Positions 17,480-28,000 of a stretch of DNA of 64,000 nucleotides are shown piece after piece. The position numbers and the translations under genes are program-made. The stretch is taken from contig NZ_CP108513.1 of the NCBI RefSeq assembly GCF_035989285.1, positions 2,108,001-2,172,000 on the forward strand, given 5' to 3'. Under the pieces are notes generated by a model. The model did not search any database and was not told the origin of the DNA. It saw nothing but the letters and a program-made list of their open reading frames with translations. This DNA is from Streptomyces sp. NBC_01235 (lineage in GTDB: Bacteria > Actinomycetota > Actinomycetes > Streptomycetales > Streptomycetaceae). Each line of letters begins with the position of its first letter. Positions within the stretch are counted from its first letter, which is position 1.

Positions 17480-18361
17480 ATGCTCACCACAGACCCAGCC
17501 GGGACCGTGCGATTCCGGGAACGGCGTCGGCGTATCGCCGATGAAGATCTGGCCGGCCGGCTCCGCGAGCTGAGGCAGCTGTCCACCGACGTGCGCCGCA
17601 GTGTCGTGCGGATGATCGACGGCGCCCAGCTCGGTCACATCGGCGGCGATCTGTCGGTGACGGACATCCTCGCCACACTGTTCGGCGGCGTGCTGGCCGT
17701 GAACCCCGAGAAGCCGCGGGACCCGGATCGTGACCGCTTCATCCTCAGCAAGGGGCACTGTGCGGCCGCCCTGTACGCGACGCTCGCCCACAGCGGCTTC
17801 TTCCCGCTCTCCGAGTTGTCCACGTTCATGGCGCCGCTCTCCCCGCTCAACGGCCACCCGAACCGCAGGAAGGTGCCGGGCGTCGAGACGAACACCGGGC
17901 CCCTCGGACACGGCTTCCCCGTGGCGGTCGGTTGTGCTCTGGCGGCCAAGGTGGCGGGCCGCTCGTACCGCACGTTCGTGGTCCTGGGCGACGGCGAACT
18001 GCAGGAGGGAAGCAACTGGGAGGCGGCGATGACCGCCGCGCACCATGACCTCGCCTCGCTCACGGCCATCGTCGACCGGAACCGTCTACAGCAGGGTGCA
18101 CGGACGGAGGAGACCAAGCGTCTTGAGCCGCTCGCGGACAAGTGGGCCAGCTTCGGCTGGGAAGTCCGGGAGCCCGACGGACACGACCACGGACAGCTGC
18201 TGTCCGCACTGCGCCCTTCCACCACCGGCAGGCCGGTCGCCGTCGTGGCCCACACGGTCAAGGGCAAGGGCGTGTCGTTCATCGAGGACCGCGTGGAGTG
18301 GCATCACAAGGTGCCGAATGCCGCGCAGGTTCAGGCCGCCTTGGAGGAGCTCAGCCGATGA
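17480..18361 (+). CDS. split transketolase, N-terminal (TPP-binding) subunit
   Basis: 293 residues, the size of the first half of a transketolase. It contains LGHIGGDLSVTDILATLF, LSKGHCAAALYATL, the active-site stretch NRRKVPGVETNTGPLGHGFPVAVG, and the TPP motif GDGELQEGSNWEAAM ending in DRN (Asn201). The pyrimidine-binding half is the next gene, which starts inside this stop codon (ATGA). Two-subunit enzymes of this type move a two-carbon ketol unit and are known from specialised sugar routes (for example apulose-4-phosphate and 6-deoxy-6-sulfofructose transketolases) as well as from uncharacterised clusters. It is first in an operon with an SDR and an ABC importer. A second pair is encoded at 32006. 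Confidence 0.92.
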   Translation: MLTTDPAGTVRFRERRRRIADEDLAGRLRELRQLSTDVRRSVVRMIDGAQLGHIGGDLSVTDILATLFGGVLAVNPEKPRDPDRDRFILSKGHCAAALYATLAHSGFFPLSELSTFMAPLSPLNGHPNRRKVPGVETNTGPLGHGFPVAVGCALAAKVAGRSYRTFVVLGDGELQEGSNWEAAMTAAHHDLASLTAIVDRNRLQQGARTEETKRLEPLADKWASFGWEVREPDGHDHGQLLSALRPSTTGRPVAVVAHTVKGKGVSFIEDRVEWHHKVPNAAQVQAALEELSR

Positions 18362-19347
18362 CTGCCGACGTCATGCGCGAGACCGCGCAGACCTACGACT
18401 GCCGCCAGGCGTTCGCGGACGAACTGATCGCGCTGGCCGCCGAGGACGAGCGGATCGTCGCCGTGTGCAACGACTCCGTGGGGTCGAGCAACCTCGTCCG
18501 GTTCAGAGAGCTGTACCCCGACCGCCTCATCAATGTCGGCATCGCCGAGCAGGACCTCGTCGGCGTCGCCGCCGGGCTGGCGATCGGCGGGTTCATCCCG
18601 TTCGTCAGCGCGGCGGGTCCCTTCCTGACCGGCCGCGCCACCGAGCAGATCAAGACCGACGCCGCCTACAACGGACTTCCGGTGGTGCTCTGCGGCCAGA
18701 GCCCCGGTCTGGCCTACGGGGAGCTGGGTCCGACCCACCATTCGATCGAGGACCTGTCCTGGATGCGGGCGATCGCCGACCTGGCCATCGCCGTGCCCGC
18801 GGACCCGGTACAGACCCGCGCCGCCGTCCGCTGGGCCGCCGCGTACGACGGACCCGTCTACCTGCGCATCCCGCGGTTCAAGGTCCCGTCGGTCACGCCG
18901 CAGGACGCGCCGTTCGAACCCGACCGCAGCATCCAGCTCACCAACGGCGAGGACATCACCGTCATGGCCGTCGGGACCATGGTCTCCCGTGCCCTGGCCG
19001 CCGCCGAGACGCTGCGGGCCGAGGGTGTCGGCGCTCGGGTGCTGAACATGACGTTCGTCGAGCCGCTGGACGTCGAAGCCGTCCTGCGGGCCGCTCGCGA
19101 AACCCGGGGAATCGTCACCGCCGAGGAGGCGACCACCACGGGCGGCCTCGGCGCGGCTGTGGCGAGCTTCGTCGCGCAGAACCATCCCGTGCCCATGCGG
19201 ATACTCGGCGTGCAGCGCGAGTTCGCGCCGACAGGGAGCGCCGCCTTCCTGCTGGAGCACTTCGGGCTGACGGCCGACGGCATCGTCTCCGCCGTACGGG
19301 AGTTGCTGGCCGGCGGCCACGGGGGCGGTGAACATGAACAGGAATGA
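18358..19347 (+). CDS. split transketolase, C-terminal (pyrimidine-binding) subunit
   Basis: 329 residues from the ATG of an ATGA overlap. Pyrimidine-domain features are VAVCNDSVGSSNLVRF, NVGIAEQDLVGVAAGLA (the Glu that activates TPP), SPGLAYGELGPTHHSIEDLSWMRAI and VPADPVQTRAAV; the C-terminal transketolase domain has EDITVMAVGTMVSRAL and EFAPTGSAAFLLEHFGL. With the preceding subunit it should form a heterotetramer. It is closely similar in pattern to the protein at 32896, though not identical (for example GQSPGLAYGELG against AMSPGFAYGQLG), so the two enzymes may have different substrates or be ancient duplicates. Its 3' end overlaps the start of the SDR gene. Confidence 0.92.
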   Translation: MTADVMRETAQTYDCRQAFADELIALAAEDERIVAVCNDSVGSSNLVRFRELYPDRLINVGIAEQDLVGVAAGLAIGGFIPFVSAAGPFLTGRATEQIKTDAAYNGLPVVLCGQSPGLAYGELGPTHHSIEDLSWMRAIADLAIAVPADPVQTRAAVRWAAAYDGPVYLRIPRFKVPSVTPQDAPFEPDRSIQLTNGEDITVMAVGTMVSRALAAAETLRAEGVGARVLNMTFVEPLDVEAVLRAARETRGIVTAEEATTTGGLGAAVASFVAQNHPVPMRILGVQREFAPTGSAAFLLEHFGLTADGIVSAVRELLAGGHGGGEHEQE

Positions 19348-20137
19348 ATCCCGTCGATTCGAAGGCAAGTGCGTCATCGTTACCGGCGCCGCACAGGGCA
19401 TCGGACGCGGGATAGCCGCGCTGTTCACCGACGAAGGCGCGGACGTACTGATGCTCGACCGGTCCGAGGCCGTCGAGGAGGCGGCCGAGAAGGTCGCCGC
19501 CCAGCACCCCGGCGGCAACGCCATCGGCGTCCGCACGGATGTCACCTCAGCGGACGATGTGGCCCGCGCCTTCGACCTCGCCAACCACGACTGGGGCGGA
19601 GTGGACGTCCTGGTCAACAACGCCGGCGTCATCACCATCAGCCCGCTGGAGGACCTGGACCTCGCCGACTGGCAGAGGGTCCTCGCCGTCAACACCACGG
19701 GGACATTCCTGTGCTCCCAGGCCGCCGCCGCGAGCATGCGACGGCACGGACGCGGCGGGCGCATCCTCAGCGCCGCCTCCGGACAGGCCCGTCAGGGCTT
19801 CACCTACACGCCGCACTACGCGGCCAGCAAGTTCGGGGTCGTGGGCCTCACGCAGAGCCTGGCCAAGGAGCTCGCCAAGGACCGGATCACCGTCAACGCC
19901 TACTGCCCCGGCATCGTCGGCAGCGACATGTGGGACTACAACGACCGCGCATGGGGCCGGCTGCTCGGCGACTACGAGCCGGGCGAGCTCATGGCCGAGT
20001 GGGTCGCCGACATCCCCCTGGGACGGGCCGGCACCGACGACGACGTGGCCAACCTCTTGCTGTTCCTCGCCTCCGATGAAGCGGCGTACATCACGGGCCA
20101 GACGATCAACGTCGACGGAGGGATGTTCATGAACTAG
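19334..20137 (+). CDS. SDR-family sugar/polyol dehydrogenase
   Basis: 267 residues from ATG at 19334, eight bases after GGGGG; GTG at 19328 is too close to that site. The classical SDR motifs are in order: VIVTGAAQGIGRGIA (cofactor), VDVLVNNAGVI, ILSAASGQ (Ser), YAASKFG (Tyr and Lys), and TGQTINVDGGMF at the C-terminus. An Asp after the second strand (LMLDRS) favours NAD over NADP. Overlap with the transketolase gene places it in the same operon. I infer oxidation of the imported polyol or sugar to a ketose, upstream of phosphorylation by the FGGY kinase of the second locus. Confidence 0.9.
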   Translation: MNRNESRRFEGKCVIVTGAAQGIGRGIAALFTDEGADVLMLDRSEAVEEAAEKVAAQHPGGNAIGVRTDVTSADDVARAFDLANHDWGGVDVLVNNAGVITISPLEDLDLADWQRVLAVNTTGTFLCSQAAAASMRRHGRGGRILSAASGQARQGFTYTPHYAASKFGVVGLTQSLAKELAKDRITVNAYCPGIVGSDMWDYNDRAWGRLLGDYEPGELMAEWVADIPLGRAGTDDDVANLLLFLASDEAAYITGQTINVDGGMFMN

Positions 20138-20230
20138 CACGTCACACGCGTGACGACAGCGCAGGTGACCGAAGGCGGTCCATGCCACCCCTCCCGACCT
20201 GGATGCACTTTTCACTATCCGGAGACCTTC

Positions 20231-21244
20231 ATGAGCACGACCAGCAACGCGGCGAAGCCCGTGGACGCACCGCCGGCCGAACGACGGCTCAAGACGCCAT
20301 CCTGGGCGACCGGACTGCTCACTGGATCCCGCGGTCCGGCACTGGGCCTGATCGCCATGTGCGTCATCTTCTACATAGCGACGCCGTATTTCCTGACCCA
20401 GAACAACCTGCTGAACATCGTCGACCAGGCGGTGATCCTGGGTCTTCTCGCCCTTGGCATGACGGCCGTCATCATCACGGGGGGCATCGACCTCTCGGTC
20501 GGCGCGGTACTGGCGCTGGCGACCATGGTGCTCGGGTGGCTCTCCCACGACCAGGGCTGGCCGCTGTGGCTGAGCGCACTCGTCGCGATCGGCGTCGCGG
20601 GCGCGTGCGGACTGGCCAACGGGCTGGGCGTCACGTTCACCAAACTCCCGCCCTTCATCGCCACCCTGGCGATGATGTCGATCGCCCGCGGCCTGGCCAA
20701 CGTCATCACCGACGGCCAGCAGATCGTCGGGTACCCGGACTGGTTCGACAACCTCTCCACCGTCCGCTACCTCGGCGTCTTCACCTTCGTCACCTTCGTG
20801 CTCGTCGTGCTGTACGCCGCAGGGTGGGCCTACATGCGCTACCGCACCGGCGGACGTGAGCTGTACGCCATCGGCGGCAGCTCGGAAGTCGCCCGCCTCG
20901 CAGGCATCAGCGTGCGCAAGAGGACGGTGCTCGTCTACACCGTGACCGGCGTCCTCGTCGGCCTGGCCGGTGTCTTCCTCTCGATGCGACTCGACTCCTC
21001 ACAGCCGAGCGCCGGAACGGGCTACGAACTCGACGCGATCGCAGCCGTGGTGATCGGCGGCGCGAGCCTGAGCGGCGGTGTCGGCTCCGTCACCGGGACC
21101 CTGTTCGGTGTCCTGATCATCGGTGTCCTGCACAACGGGCTCAACCTGCTCGGAGTCTCCCCGTTCGTCCAGCAGATCGTCATCGGCGTGGTGATCGCTC
21201 TCGCGGTCATGGTCGATGTGCTCCGCAGACGCGAGACGCGCTGA
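20231..21244 (+). CDS. ribose-type (CUT2) ABC transporter permease
   Basis: 337 residues from ATG at 20231, six bases after GGAG. Many hydrophobic helices are visible, beginning ALGLIAMCVIFYIATPYFL. The family hallmark GMTAVIITGGIDLSVGAVLAL is present, as are GRELYAIGGSSEVARLAGISV (the cytoplasmic loop that contacts the ATPase) and DAIAAVVIGGASLSGGVGSV near the end. It acts as a homodimeric channel with the binding protein at 21428 and the double ATPase at 22414. The longer in-frame upstream extension crosses the 93-base gap after the SDR and lacks a ribosome site. Confidence 0.92.
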   Translation: MSTTSNAAKPVDAPPAERRLKTPSWATGLLTGSRGPALGLIAMCVIFYIATPYFLTQNNLLNIVDQAVILGLLALGMTAVIITGGIDLSVGAVLALATMVLGWLSHDQGWPLWLSALVAIGVAGACGLANGLGVTFTKLPPFIATLAMMSIARGLANVITDGQQIVGYPDWFDNLSTVRYLGVFTFVTFVLVVLYAAGWAYMRYRTGGRELYAIGGSSEVARLAGISVRKRTVLVYTVTGVLVGLAGVFLSMRLDSSQPSAGTGYELDAIAAVVIGGASLSGGVGSVTGTLFGVLIIGVLHNGLNLLGVSPFVQQIVIGVVIALAVMVDVLRRRETR

Positions 21245-21335
21245 TCACCTCAGCTCTCAGCTCGACTCGACCTGCCGCGGGTCCCCACCGCCGAGTTACC
21301 GCCGCACGGTCGCCTCGCCCCCCACCCGCTGCACC

Positions 21336-21353
21336 CCGATCTCAAGAGATCGG
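21336..21353 (+). promoter_or_regulatory. intercistronic hairpin between permease and binding protein
   Basis: CCGATCTC AA GAGATCGG is a perfect 8-bp inverted repeat 92 bases after the permease stop, inside a 183-base gap. Such hairpins often stabilise the 3' end of the upstream message or partly terminate it, letting the binding protein be made in excess. It could also be a protein-binding site. Confidence 0.45.
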
Positions 21354-21427
21354 TTCCTCCCCGCTCACCACTGAACCGCCGCTCTCCCCGAGTCGCCGGG
21401 TCCGCTTCCCGAAGGAGCACCATCGTC

Positions 21428-22393
21428 ATGAAGTCCCCATACCGCTGGATCGCCACCGGCATCGTCGCCGCCCTCGCCCTCGGCGCGACCGCCTGCAACA
21501 GGGACAGCACCGGCACGACCACCGCCGACGGCAAGCCGGTGACGATCGGTCTCGCCGTCGCCAATCTCCAGGCCGACTTCTTCAACCAGATCAAGCAGTC
21601 CGTCGAGGCCGAAGCCAAGAAGAAGGGCGTCAAGGTCGTCGTGGCGGACGCCCGCGGTGACGCGGCGACCCAGGTCAACCAGATCCAGGACTTCATCAGT
21701 CGCCAGGTCAGCGCGATCATCTACATCCCGGCCGGCGCCACCGCCGCCGGTGTGCCGGTCAAGGCCGCCACCAAGGCGAACATCCCCGTCATCACGGTCG
21801 ACCGCAACCCGGAGGACGCGCCGGGCAAGTCGTTCATCGCCACCGACAGCGTCGCGGCCGCCAAGACGCTCGGCGAGTGGGTGATCAAGCAGAAGGACGG
21901 CAAGGGCCAACTGGCCATCCTCCAGGGCCAGATCGGCACCACCCCTCAGGTCGACCGGCAGAAGGGGTTCGGCCAGGCGCTCGCCGCGGCGCCCGGGATC
22001 AAGGTGGTCTCGCAGCAGACCGCCGACTGGGCGCAGGACAAGGCGTACTCCGTAGCCCAGGACATGCTCCAGGCCCACCCGAGCATCGACATCTTCTGGG
22101 GCCAGGCCGACGCGATGGCCCTCGGCGCCGCGCAGGCCGTCAAGAGCGCCGACGGCAAGAAGCGTCTGATCGTCGGCTTCGACGGCGATGTCGCGGGTCT
22201 TAAGGCCGTCCGCAACGGCACCATCGACGCCACCATGGTCCAGCAGACCCAGAAGATGGGGCGGATGTCGGTGGACAGCGCGCTGAACATCATCAACGGC
22301 AAGACGGTCCCGGCGACGCAGTTGCAGCCGGCGTTCCTGCTGACCAAGGACGACGCGGCGAAGGCCGACCAGTACATCAAGACCCACCCCTGA
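21428..22393 (+). CDS. ribose-type sugar-binding lipoprotein
   Basis: 321 residues from ATG at 21428 preceded by AAGGAG. Signal peptide: basic YRW, hydrophobic IATGIVAALALGATAC with lipobox Cys near residue 23. The mature protein has the periplasmic-binding-protein fold of the ribose/xylose group (VTIGLAVANLQADFFNQIKQSVEAEA, DFISRQVSAIIYIPAG, VITVDRNPEDAPGKSFIATD, IVGFDGDVAGLKAVRNGTIDATMVQQ). The Asp and Asn residues in these loops normally bind sugar hydroxyls. It lies between its permease and ATPase. The ligand is unknown; a pentose, tetritol or branched sugar would suit the split-transketolase context. Confidence 0.92.
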   Translation: MKSPYRWIATGIVAALALGATACNRDSTGTTTADGKPVTIGLAVANLQADFFNQIKQSVEAEAKKKGVKVVVADARGDAATQVNQIQDFISRQVSAIIYIPAGATAAGVPVKAATKANIPVITVDRNPEDAPGKSFIATDSVAAAKTLGEWVIKQKDGKGQLAILQGQIGTTPQVDRQKGFGQALAAAPGIKVVSQQTADWAQDKAYSVAQDMLQAHPSIDIFWGQADAMALGAAQAVKSADGKKRLIVGFDGDVAGLKAVRNGTIDATMVQQTQKMGRMSVDSALNIINGKTVPATQLQPAFLLTKDDAAKADQYIKTHP

Positions 22394-22413
22394 ACCCGGG
22401 AAGCAACGTCATC

Positions 22414-23919
22414 ATGACGAACGTCAGCGAAGTTCCGAGGGACCAGCCACACGAGGGCCTGATCGTCCGAGGCGTGTCCAAGCGCTTCGGCGCGACACAG
22501 GCCCTGGACCGGATCGACCTCGACGTACGCCCCGGCGAGGTGGTGGCCCTGCTCGGCGAGAACGGCGCCGGAAAGTCCACCATCGGCAACATCATCGCCG
22601 GCACGTTCCCCTCCGACACCGGTCACATGACCTGGCAAGCACGGCCGTACGATCCGAAGTCGCCAGGGGACGCGATCACTCACGGCATCGGGCTCATCCA
22701 TCAGGAGACGCGTCTGCTTCCGGACCTGTCGATCGCTGAGAACGTCTTTTTGGGCCGGCTCCTCACCCGCGGCGGACGCATCGACCGTACGGAGATGAAC
22801 CGCCGCGCCGAGGAGCAGCTGCACCGTCTCGGGCTGGACATCTCCCCCACCCGGCTGGTCGGCACGCTCCGCGTGGCCGCGCAGCAACAGGTGGAGATCG
22901 CCAAAGCCCTGACGCTCAACGCCAAGCTGCTGATCCTCGACGAGCCGACCGCCGCCCTGGGCGGCGACGAAACCGATCACCTCTTCGAGCGGATCGACGC
23001 GCTGCGGAAGGAAGGTGTGTCCTTCGTCTACGTCAGCCACCGCCTGGAGGAGATCGCCCGCATCTGCGACCGCATCGTGGTGATGCGGGACGGGCAAAGG
23101 GTCGCCACCCATACAACCGCGCAGGTGCCCGTGTCACAGCTGGTCGAGGAGATGGTGGGGCGCAGCGTCGAGCGGATCTTCCCCGACACGGGCGAGCCGG
23201 CGGAGCGTGAGGTGCTGCGCGTGGAGTGTCTCTCCAACCCCTCCTTCCGGGATGTCACCTTCAGCGTGCGGGCGGGCGAGGTCTTCGGTATCGCCGGGAT
23301 CGTCGGCGCCGGACGCACCGAACTCGTGCGGGCCGTCGCAGGAGTCGACCCGGTGACTGAAGGAAAGGTGTCCGTCGACGGCCAAGTGCTGCGGCTGCGC
23401 GGCCCCCGGGGCGCGATCGAGGCGGGAATGGCGCTCGTACCCGAGGACCGCAAGGGCCAGGGCGCCGTGCTCGACCTCTCGATCGGCGACAACGTCGTCC
23501 TGCCCAACCTCGACCGGGTCGCCCGGCAGGGCTGGCTGACCCCACGGCGCGTCACCGAAGTCGCCACCGACGCCATCAAGTTGATGACCGTCAAAGGACG
23601 GGCCGCCCAGCCGGTGCGGACCCTGTCGGGCGGCAACCAGCAGAAGGTCGTCATCGCCAAGTGGCTGGAGCGCAAGCCGAAGGTCATCATCCTCGACGAG
23701 CCCACCCGCGGCATCGATGTCGGTGCCCGGGCCGCCATCTACGAGGTGATCGCGGACCTGGCCCGGTCCGGCATGGCGGTCGTGGTGGTCAGTTCCGACC
23801 TCGATGAGGTACTGGGACTGTCCCACCGCGTGCTGGTCCTCAGCCGAGGACGACAACAGGGCATCCTGCCGGCGGAGGAGGCGACGAACTCCGCCGTCAT
23901 GCACCTCGCCACGGCATGA
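22414..23919 (+). CDS. ribose-type ABC transporter ATPase (two nucleotide-binding domains)
   Basis: 501 residues, the normal length of RbsA/MglA-like proteins. The first domain has Walker A GENGAGKST, the signature-like LRVAAQQQVEIAKAL and Walker B LLILDEPTAALG. The second has the family's degenerate Walker A GIVGAGRTE, signature LSGGNQQKVVIAKWL and Walker B VIILDEPTRGIDVG. This is the last gene of the operon; a strong hairpin lies 79 bases downstream. The start at 22414 follows the binding-protein stop by 20 bases. It energises uptake of the sugar recognised by the lipoprotein at 21428. Confidence 0.93.
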   Translation: MTNVSEVPRDQPHEGLIVRGVSKRFGATQALDRIDLDVRPGEVVALLGENGAGKSTIGNIIAGTFPSDTGHMTWQARPYDPKSPGDAITHGIGLIHQETRLLPDLSIAENVFLGRLLTRGGRIDRTEMNRRAEEQLHRLGLDISPTRLVGTLRVAAQQQVEIAKALTLNAKLLILDEPTAALGGDETDHLFERIDALRKEGVSFVYVSHRLEEIARICDRIVVMRDGQRVATHTTAQVPVSQLVEEMVGRSVERIFPDTGEPAEREVLRVECLSNPSFRDVTFSVRAGEVFGIAGIVGAGRTELVRAVAGVDPVTEGKVSVDGQVLRLRGPRGAIEAGMALVPEDRKGQGAVLDLSIGDNVVLPNLDRVARQGWLTPRRVTEVATDAIKLMTVKGRAAQPVRTLSGGNQQKVVIAKWLERKPKVIILDEPTRGIDVGARAAIYEVIADLARSGMAVVVVSSDLDEVLGLSHRVLVLSRGRQQGILPAEEATNSAVMHLATA

Positions 23920-23997
23920 CCGTCCGTCTCAAAGCTGCATCGGACAGCTGCACCCGCTGACACGGCTAGCCATCCTCAAGCAGGCCGAGAATCTCTC

Positions 23998-24027
23998 GAA
24001 GGCCCCGTCCACATGGACGGGGCCTTC
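23998..24027 (+). terminator. strong hairpin terminator of the first transketolase/ABC operon
   Basis: GAAGGCCCCGTCC ACAT GGACGGGGCCTTC: a perfect 13-bp stem with a 4-base loop, 79 bases after the ATPase stop. The absence of a long T-run is normal for this group. Confidence 0.9.
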
Positions 24028-24403
24028 GACACACAACCCGATGCCATCCACGGGCTCAAGTAGGACGCCGCCTTCTCCTCCTCACACTGCGCGCCCGCAG
24101 GTGAATGGGGTAGATGCGTGGGTTGACAACATCCGTGTCAGATCGAGCTCTGAGCCTTCGCGGTCCTGATCGGGGTTTCGACCTGGGCTGATCGCACGGC
24201 GGAGCCTTCGTGGGTCGATGTTGTCGATCTTCGGAGGTCCTGGTGGCGGTCGAGATCTTGTCGGATCAGCAGGCAGCCCAGCACTCGTCGCAGCTCTCAC
24301 GCCTGATGAGTTGGCCGGTTCCAGCCCGGAGGAACGCTCCGCCCGGGAAGAACTGTGCGCTGATGCTTTCTAGCTCCTGGAAGATGCCGAAGCAGTGGCC
24401 GGC

Positions 24404-24482
24404 CATCGCAAGCCGCAGCACCGCGCCGGCATGCAGACCTCCAAGACGATCGTGGGGATCAACAAGGACGCCGAGGAGCCGT
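24404..24482 (+). pseudogene. etfA: electron-transfer flavoprotein alpha-subunit fragment
   Basis: One frame reads QHRAGMQTSKTIVGINKDAEEP, the FAD-binding signature near the C-terminus of ETF-alpha (normally IQHRAGMQTSKTIVAVNKD). Nothing recognisable as ETF precedes or follows it in any frame, and stops lie nearby. About 25 codons survive. The rest of 24028-24587 contains no gene I can support. The fragment shows that the DNA between the two transketolase loci is built of rearranged pieces. Confidence 0.6.
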
Positions 24483-24587
24483 GGGCAGCCGCGACGGCTT
24501 CTGGATCGGCATGGCGAAGCGATCGATCCAGATCGGCTGACGGCCCTCTCCCCTGGTGCCACCACACCTTTCAAGGAGGACGTGGGG

Positions 24588-24985
24588 ATGTCGCACCTGC
24601 AGTACGAGGTCCTGGTCCGGCTCGGCGAGGCTCTGGAGGAGGGCGAGTTGCGTACGACAGAACTCGCCGACGCCCTCTGCGACTCGAAAAGCGGTCTCAC
24701 CCATCAGGTCACCCAGGTGGAGAAGGCGGGACTGATGCGGCGCCGCTCGTGCGCCGGCGACGTCCGCGCGGACTACCCCTGTCTGACCGAGACGGGCCAG
24801 GCCGTGCTGCCCCGGGCCACGTCGACCTGGTGCGGAAGCTGATGATCGGACAGATGGAGGTGACAGAGATCACGCTTCAGAGCATCAGTCCCGACGAGGA
24901 AGCCCGTCGACAGTCCCACGCACTCATCGCCGAAGCCCTCGGCGTCGCTCCCGTCGCACAACCGTGTACGGCCGACGCGGCGTGA
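24588..24985 (+). pseudogene. MarR-family regulator, 5'-truncated and frameshifted
   Basis: From ATG at 24588 (AAGGAGG upstream) the frame gives LQYEVLVRLGEALEEGELRTTELADAL, SKSGLTHQVTQVEKAGLMRRRSCAGDVRADYPCLTETGQAVL, a MarR winged helix. The first helix (normally about 35 residues) is missing. At about 24810 the expected continuation PGHVDLVRKLMI is found one frame away, running to a stop at 24985. Thus the gene has lost its beginning and one or two bases in the middle. It is unlikely to make a working repressor unless the shift is a sequencing error. Confidence 0.7.
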
Positions 24986-25081
24986 GGACTGCCGGTCCGG
25001 ACCCGGGCACATGGCGTACCCGGCGCCCGTGGACGTACGCCTGTTCGAGGGCTTCGTGGCGGTCGCCTGTCGTGACGGAGG

Positions 25082-28000
25082 CTACGTACACACGCGGCGG
25101 TAGGCCGCGTCGGGAACGTACGTGTGCCACTGGGCCCGTGTGAGGCCCGTGCCGCCGGAGCGGGCGCAGACGAGGGAGACGGCTCGTGCGGGATCCACGG
25201 CGTACCGCTGTAGCGGAACATGGGCGCTGCCGGCGTAGAGGGTGTGGCTGTCGGTGCTGAAGGCCAGAGTGTCGATGCTGTCGCCTGCGGTGGTCAGCAG
25301 GCCGCCGAGGGGTTGCTGGGTGGCGGTGTCCCAGAGCTGAAGGCTGCCCTCGGCGCCACCGACGGCCAGGGTGGTGCCGTCGGGGCTGAAGGCGAGGGCC
25401 GTGACGGCTTCGGGGTCGTCGGAGGCGACGTCGAGTGGGGCGGGGAAGACGTTCCGCAGGATGCCTGCGCGGTGGCGGATCGTTCCGTCCCAGAGGGCCA
25501 CACGGCCGGTTTGGTCGCCGGCTGCCAGGCGGGAGCTATCGGGCGAGAAGGCGAGGGCACCGATCTCGTCGTCCTGAACGAGGTCGCGGGCGATTGCCCG
25601 GCCCTCACGGACGACGTGCTGGTCGCCCACGACGAGACGGCCGTCGGGACTGACCGCCAGGCGGAAGCCGGCCTGGCCGGTGAATGTCGCGGTCCTGCGC
25701 CGTCGGATGGTGTCCCAGGTCTCCTCGACGACATCGCCGAGGGGTGGTATCCGGGTGGTGTGGAGGGTACGGCCGCCGGGGCCCAGGGCGAGGGCGATGG
25801 TGGCCGCGGCCGATGCCGTCGTCGCCAGGTCCAGGGCGTGCAGCGCGCGTTGGTGGGCAACGTCCCAGACCGTCACCCGCTGCGGTGCCGCCTCCCGGCC
25901 GGGGGCGGAGACGCCGTAGGCGAGTGTGCCGCCGTCAGGGCTGAATGCCAGCAGGGGCTGGGTGTCGCGCGGTACGACCGGCCATGTGGGGTCGGAGGAG
26001 ACCGGGAGCGGCGAGGTCGGCAGGGTGTGCAGCAGGTGGCCGTCGCGGGTGTCGCGCAGCGCGAAGGCGTAGTGGTCGCCGGCGAGTTCGGCGGTGGCGA
26101 GGGTACGGCCGTCCGGGCTCAGCCGTTCAGCGCCGAGAGGGTTCTTGCGCCAGGGGGAGGTGACCGTCGTCGTCAGGTCGAGGGTGTGGACGGTGCCGGC
26201 TTCGAGATAGCGCAGGAGGGGCCGGTCGGGGGCCCAGGCGAAGCCGTGTTCGAGCCGCTGGTTGTCGAGGGGGTGCCGGAACACCGGTGAGCCCGGGGCG
26301 GACAGCCGCCACACCTTGATCTCCCGGCGGTCGGCCGTCGCCAGGAACCGCCCGTCCTGGCTCGTGGCGGCGAACTGGGCGGTCGGGTCGGGGAGTGCGG
26401 CGACCAGGCGTCCCGAGGTGGTGTCCCAGACCCGCACACCGTCCCGGCCCAGGAGGACGAGCCGGCCGTCGGCGAGGGCGAGGGTGGTGGAGCCGTCGTC
26501 GCAGATGCCTTGGACGGTGTTCCAGGCTCCGGGCAGAGCGCGGTGCCCGGCGATGTCCCAGACCCGCGGGGCGTGTCCGTCGGGGCAGACGGCCACCCGT
26601 CGGCCGGCGGCGTCGATGGACACGCTCGACTGACCGGCCGGCGTGGTGAAGAGCGGCCTGCCGCCGGGGAGGGAGTAGAGGCGCGCTTTGTCGTCTGAGC
26701 CGCTCACCAGGTAACTCCGGCCGCTCGCGGCGAAGTCCACCGTGGCGCCGTCCGGCAGGGGCCCGCCGGTCCACCGTCCGGCACGGGTGTCCCACAGCCG
26801 TTGGGCACCGTGGTCCCCCTGCACCACGAGGACCCGGGCATCCGGGGCGGCGGTGATCACCGTGCCGTCTGGCAGCCGTCCCGAGCCGGTGCGGCGGTGG
26901 GCGGTCACGTCCCAGGTCCGCCAGGTACGGCCGCTGGCACTGAGCAGAGTGCGTCCGGAGTCGGCGAGGAACCGCACCGGGCCCGTGCCGGGGGCGAAGC
27001 TGCCGAGTTCGGGCTGGGTCAGGGCGCCCAGAAGGGCCCGGCGGGACTCCGGCAACGGGGAGATCCGCCAGGCCGCGACGCCGAGCAGCATCGCGGTGCG
27101 CGGATCGGTGGTGCGCAGGGAGTCGGCGACCTCGGCGACCCGACGAGCCGCCGTGTCGGTACGCTCCGCCTCGGCGTCCTGCTTGGACCGCCAGGCGGCC
27201 AGCCCCACGATCAACGCCACCGCCAGCACTGCGGAGAGGGCGGCCGCCAGCGTTCGGCTCCGGCGCTTCGACCGGGCGGTGGCCTGCTCTTCCGCCGTAC
27301 GGTTCCCGATCGCGGCGTCCAGGAACGCCCTCTCCGCGGTGGTCAGGCCCAGGGGCCGGCCGGCACCGCTGGCGAACAGCTCCTCCGCCCGGGCCAGGCG
27401 GGTGCCCCGGTACAACGTGCTGGGGTCCCGGTCGTGCTCCAGCCAGGTGCGGGCGGCCTCGGTCAGCCGCCGGTGATGCCGCAGCAGTTCCCGGTCCTCG
27501 TCGATCCAGCCGCGCAGCCGCGGCCAGGAGGTGATCAGCGCCTCGTGGGCGAGGTGCACCCCGTCCTCGTCGACCGTCAGCAGCCGGGCCCGGGCCAGCC
27601 GCTCCGCCGCCACCCGCACCTCGGGGTCCGGCCACTCGGCGAGCTCGCCATGGGTCAACGGGCGCCGCGTGTCGGCGTTGCCCTGCCCCGGTTCGATCAG
27701 CCGCAGCAGCAGCTGCCGGGCGGCGTGCGCCCGCGGCCCGGACAACTCCGCATAGGCCGCCTCGGCGCTCGCCGCGATCGCGCCACGCACCCCGCCGACC
27801 GCCTCGTATGCGGCCAGCGTCAACATGCGCCCCTTACGCCGCCGCCAGGTCTCCAGCAGCGCGTGCGAGAGCATCGGCAGCCCGCCCGGCTCGTCCAACA
27901 CGTCCTCGACGATCAGCGCGGTCAGCTCCCGTTCCACGATGAGCCCGGCCGCCTGCGCCGGCCTGACGACCGTCTCCCGTAGTTCGTCCGCGTTCATGGG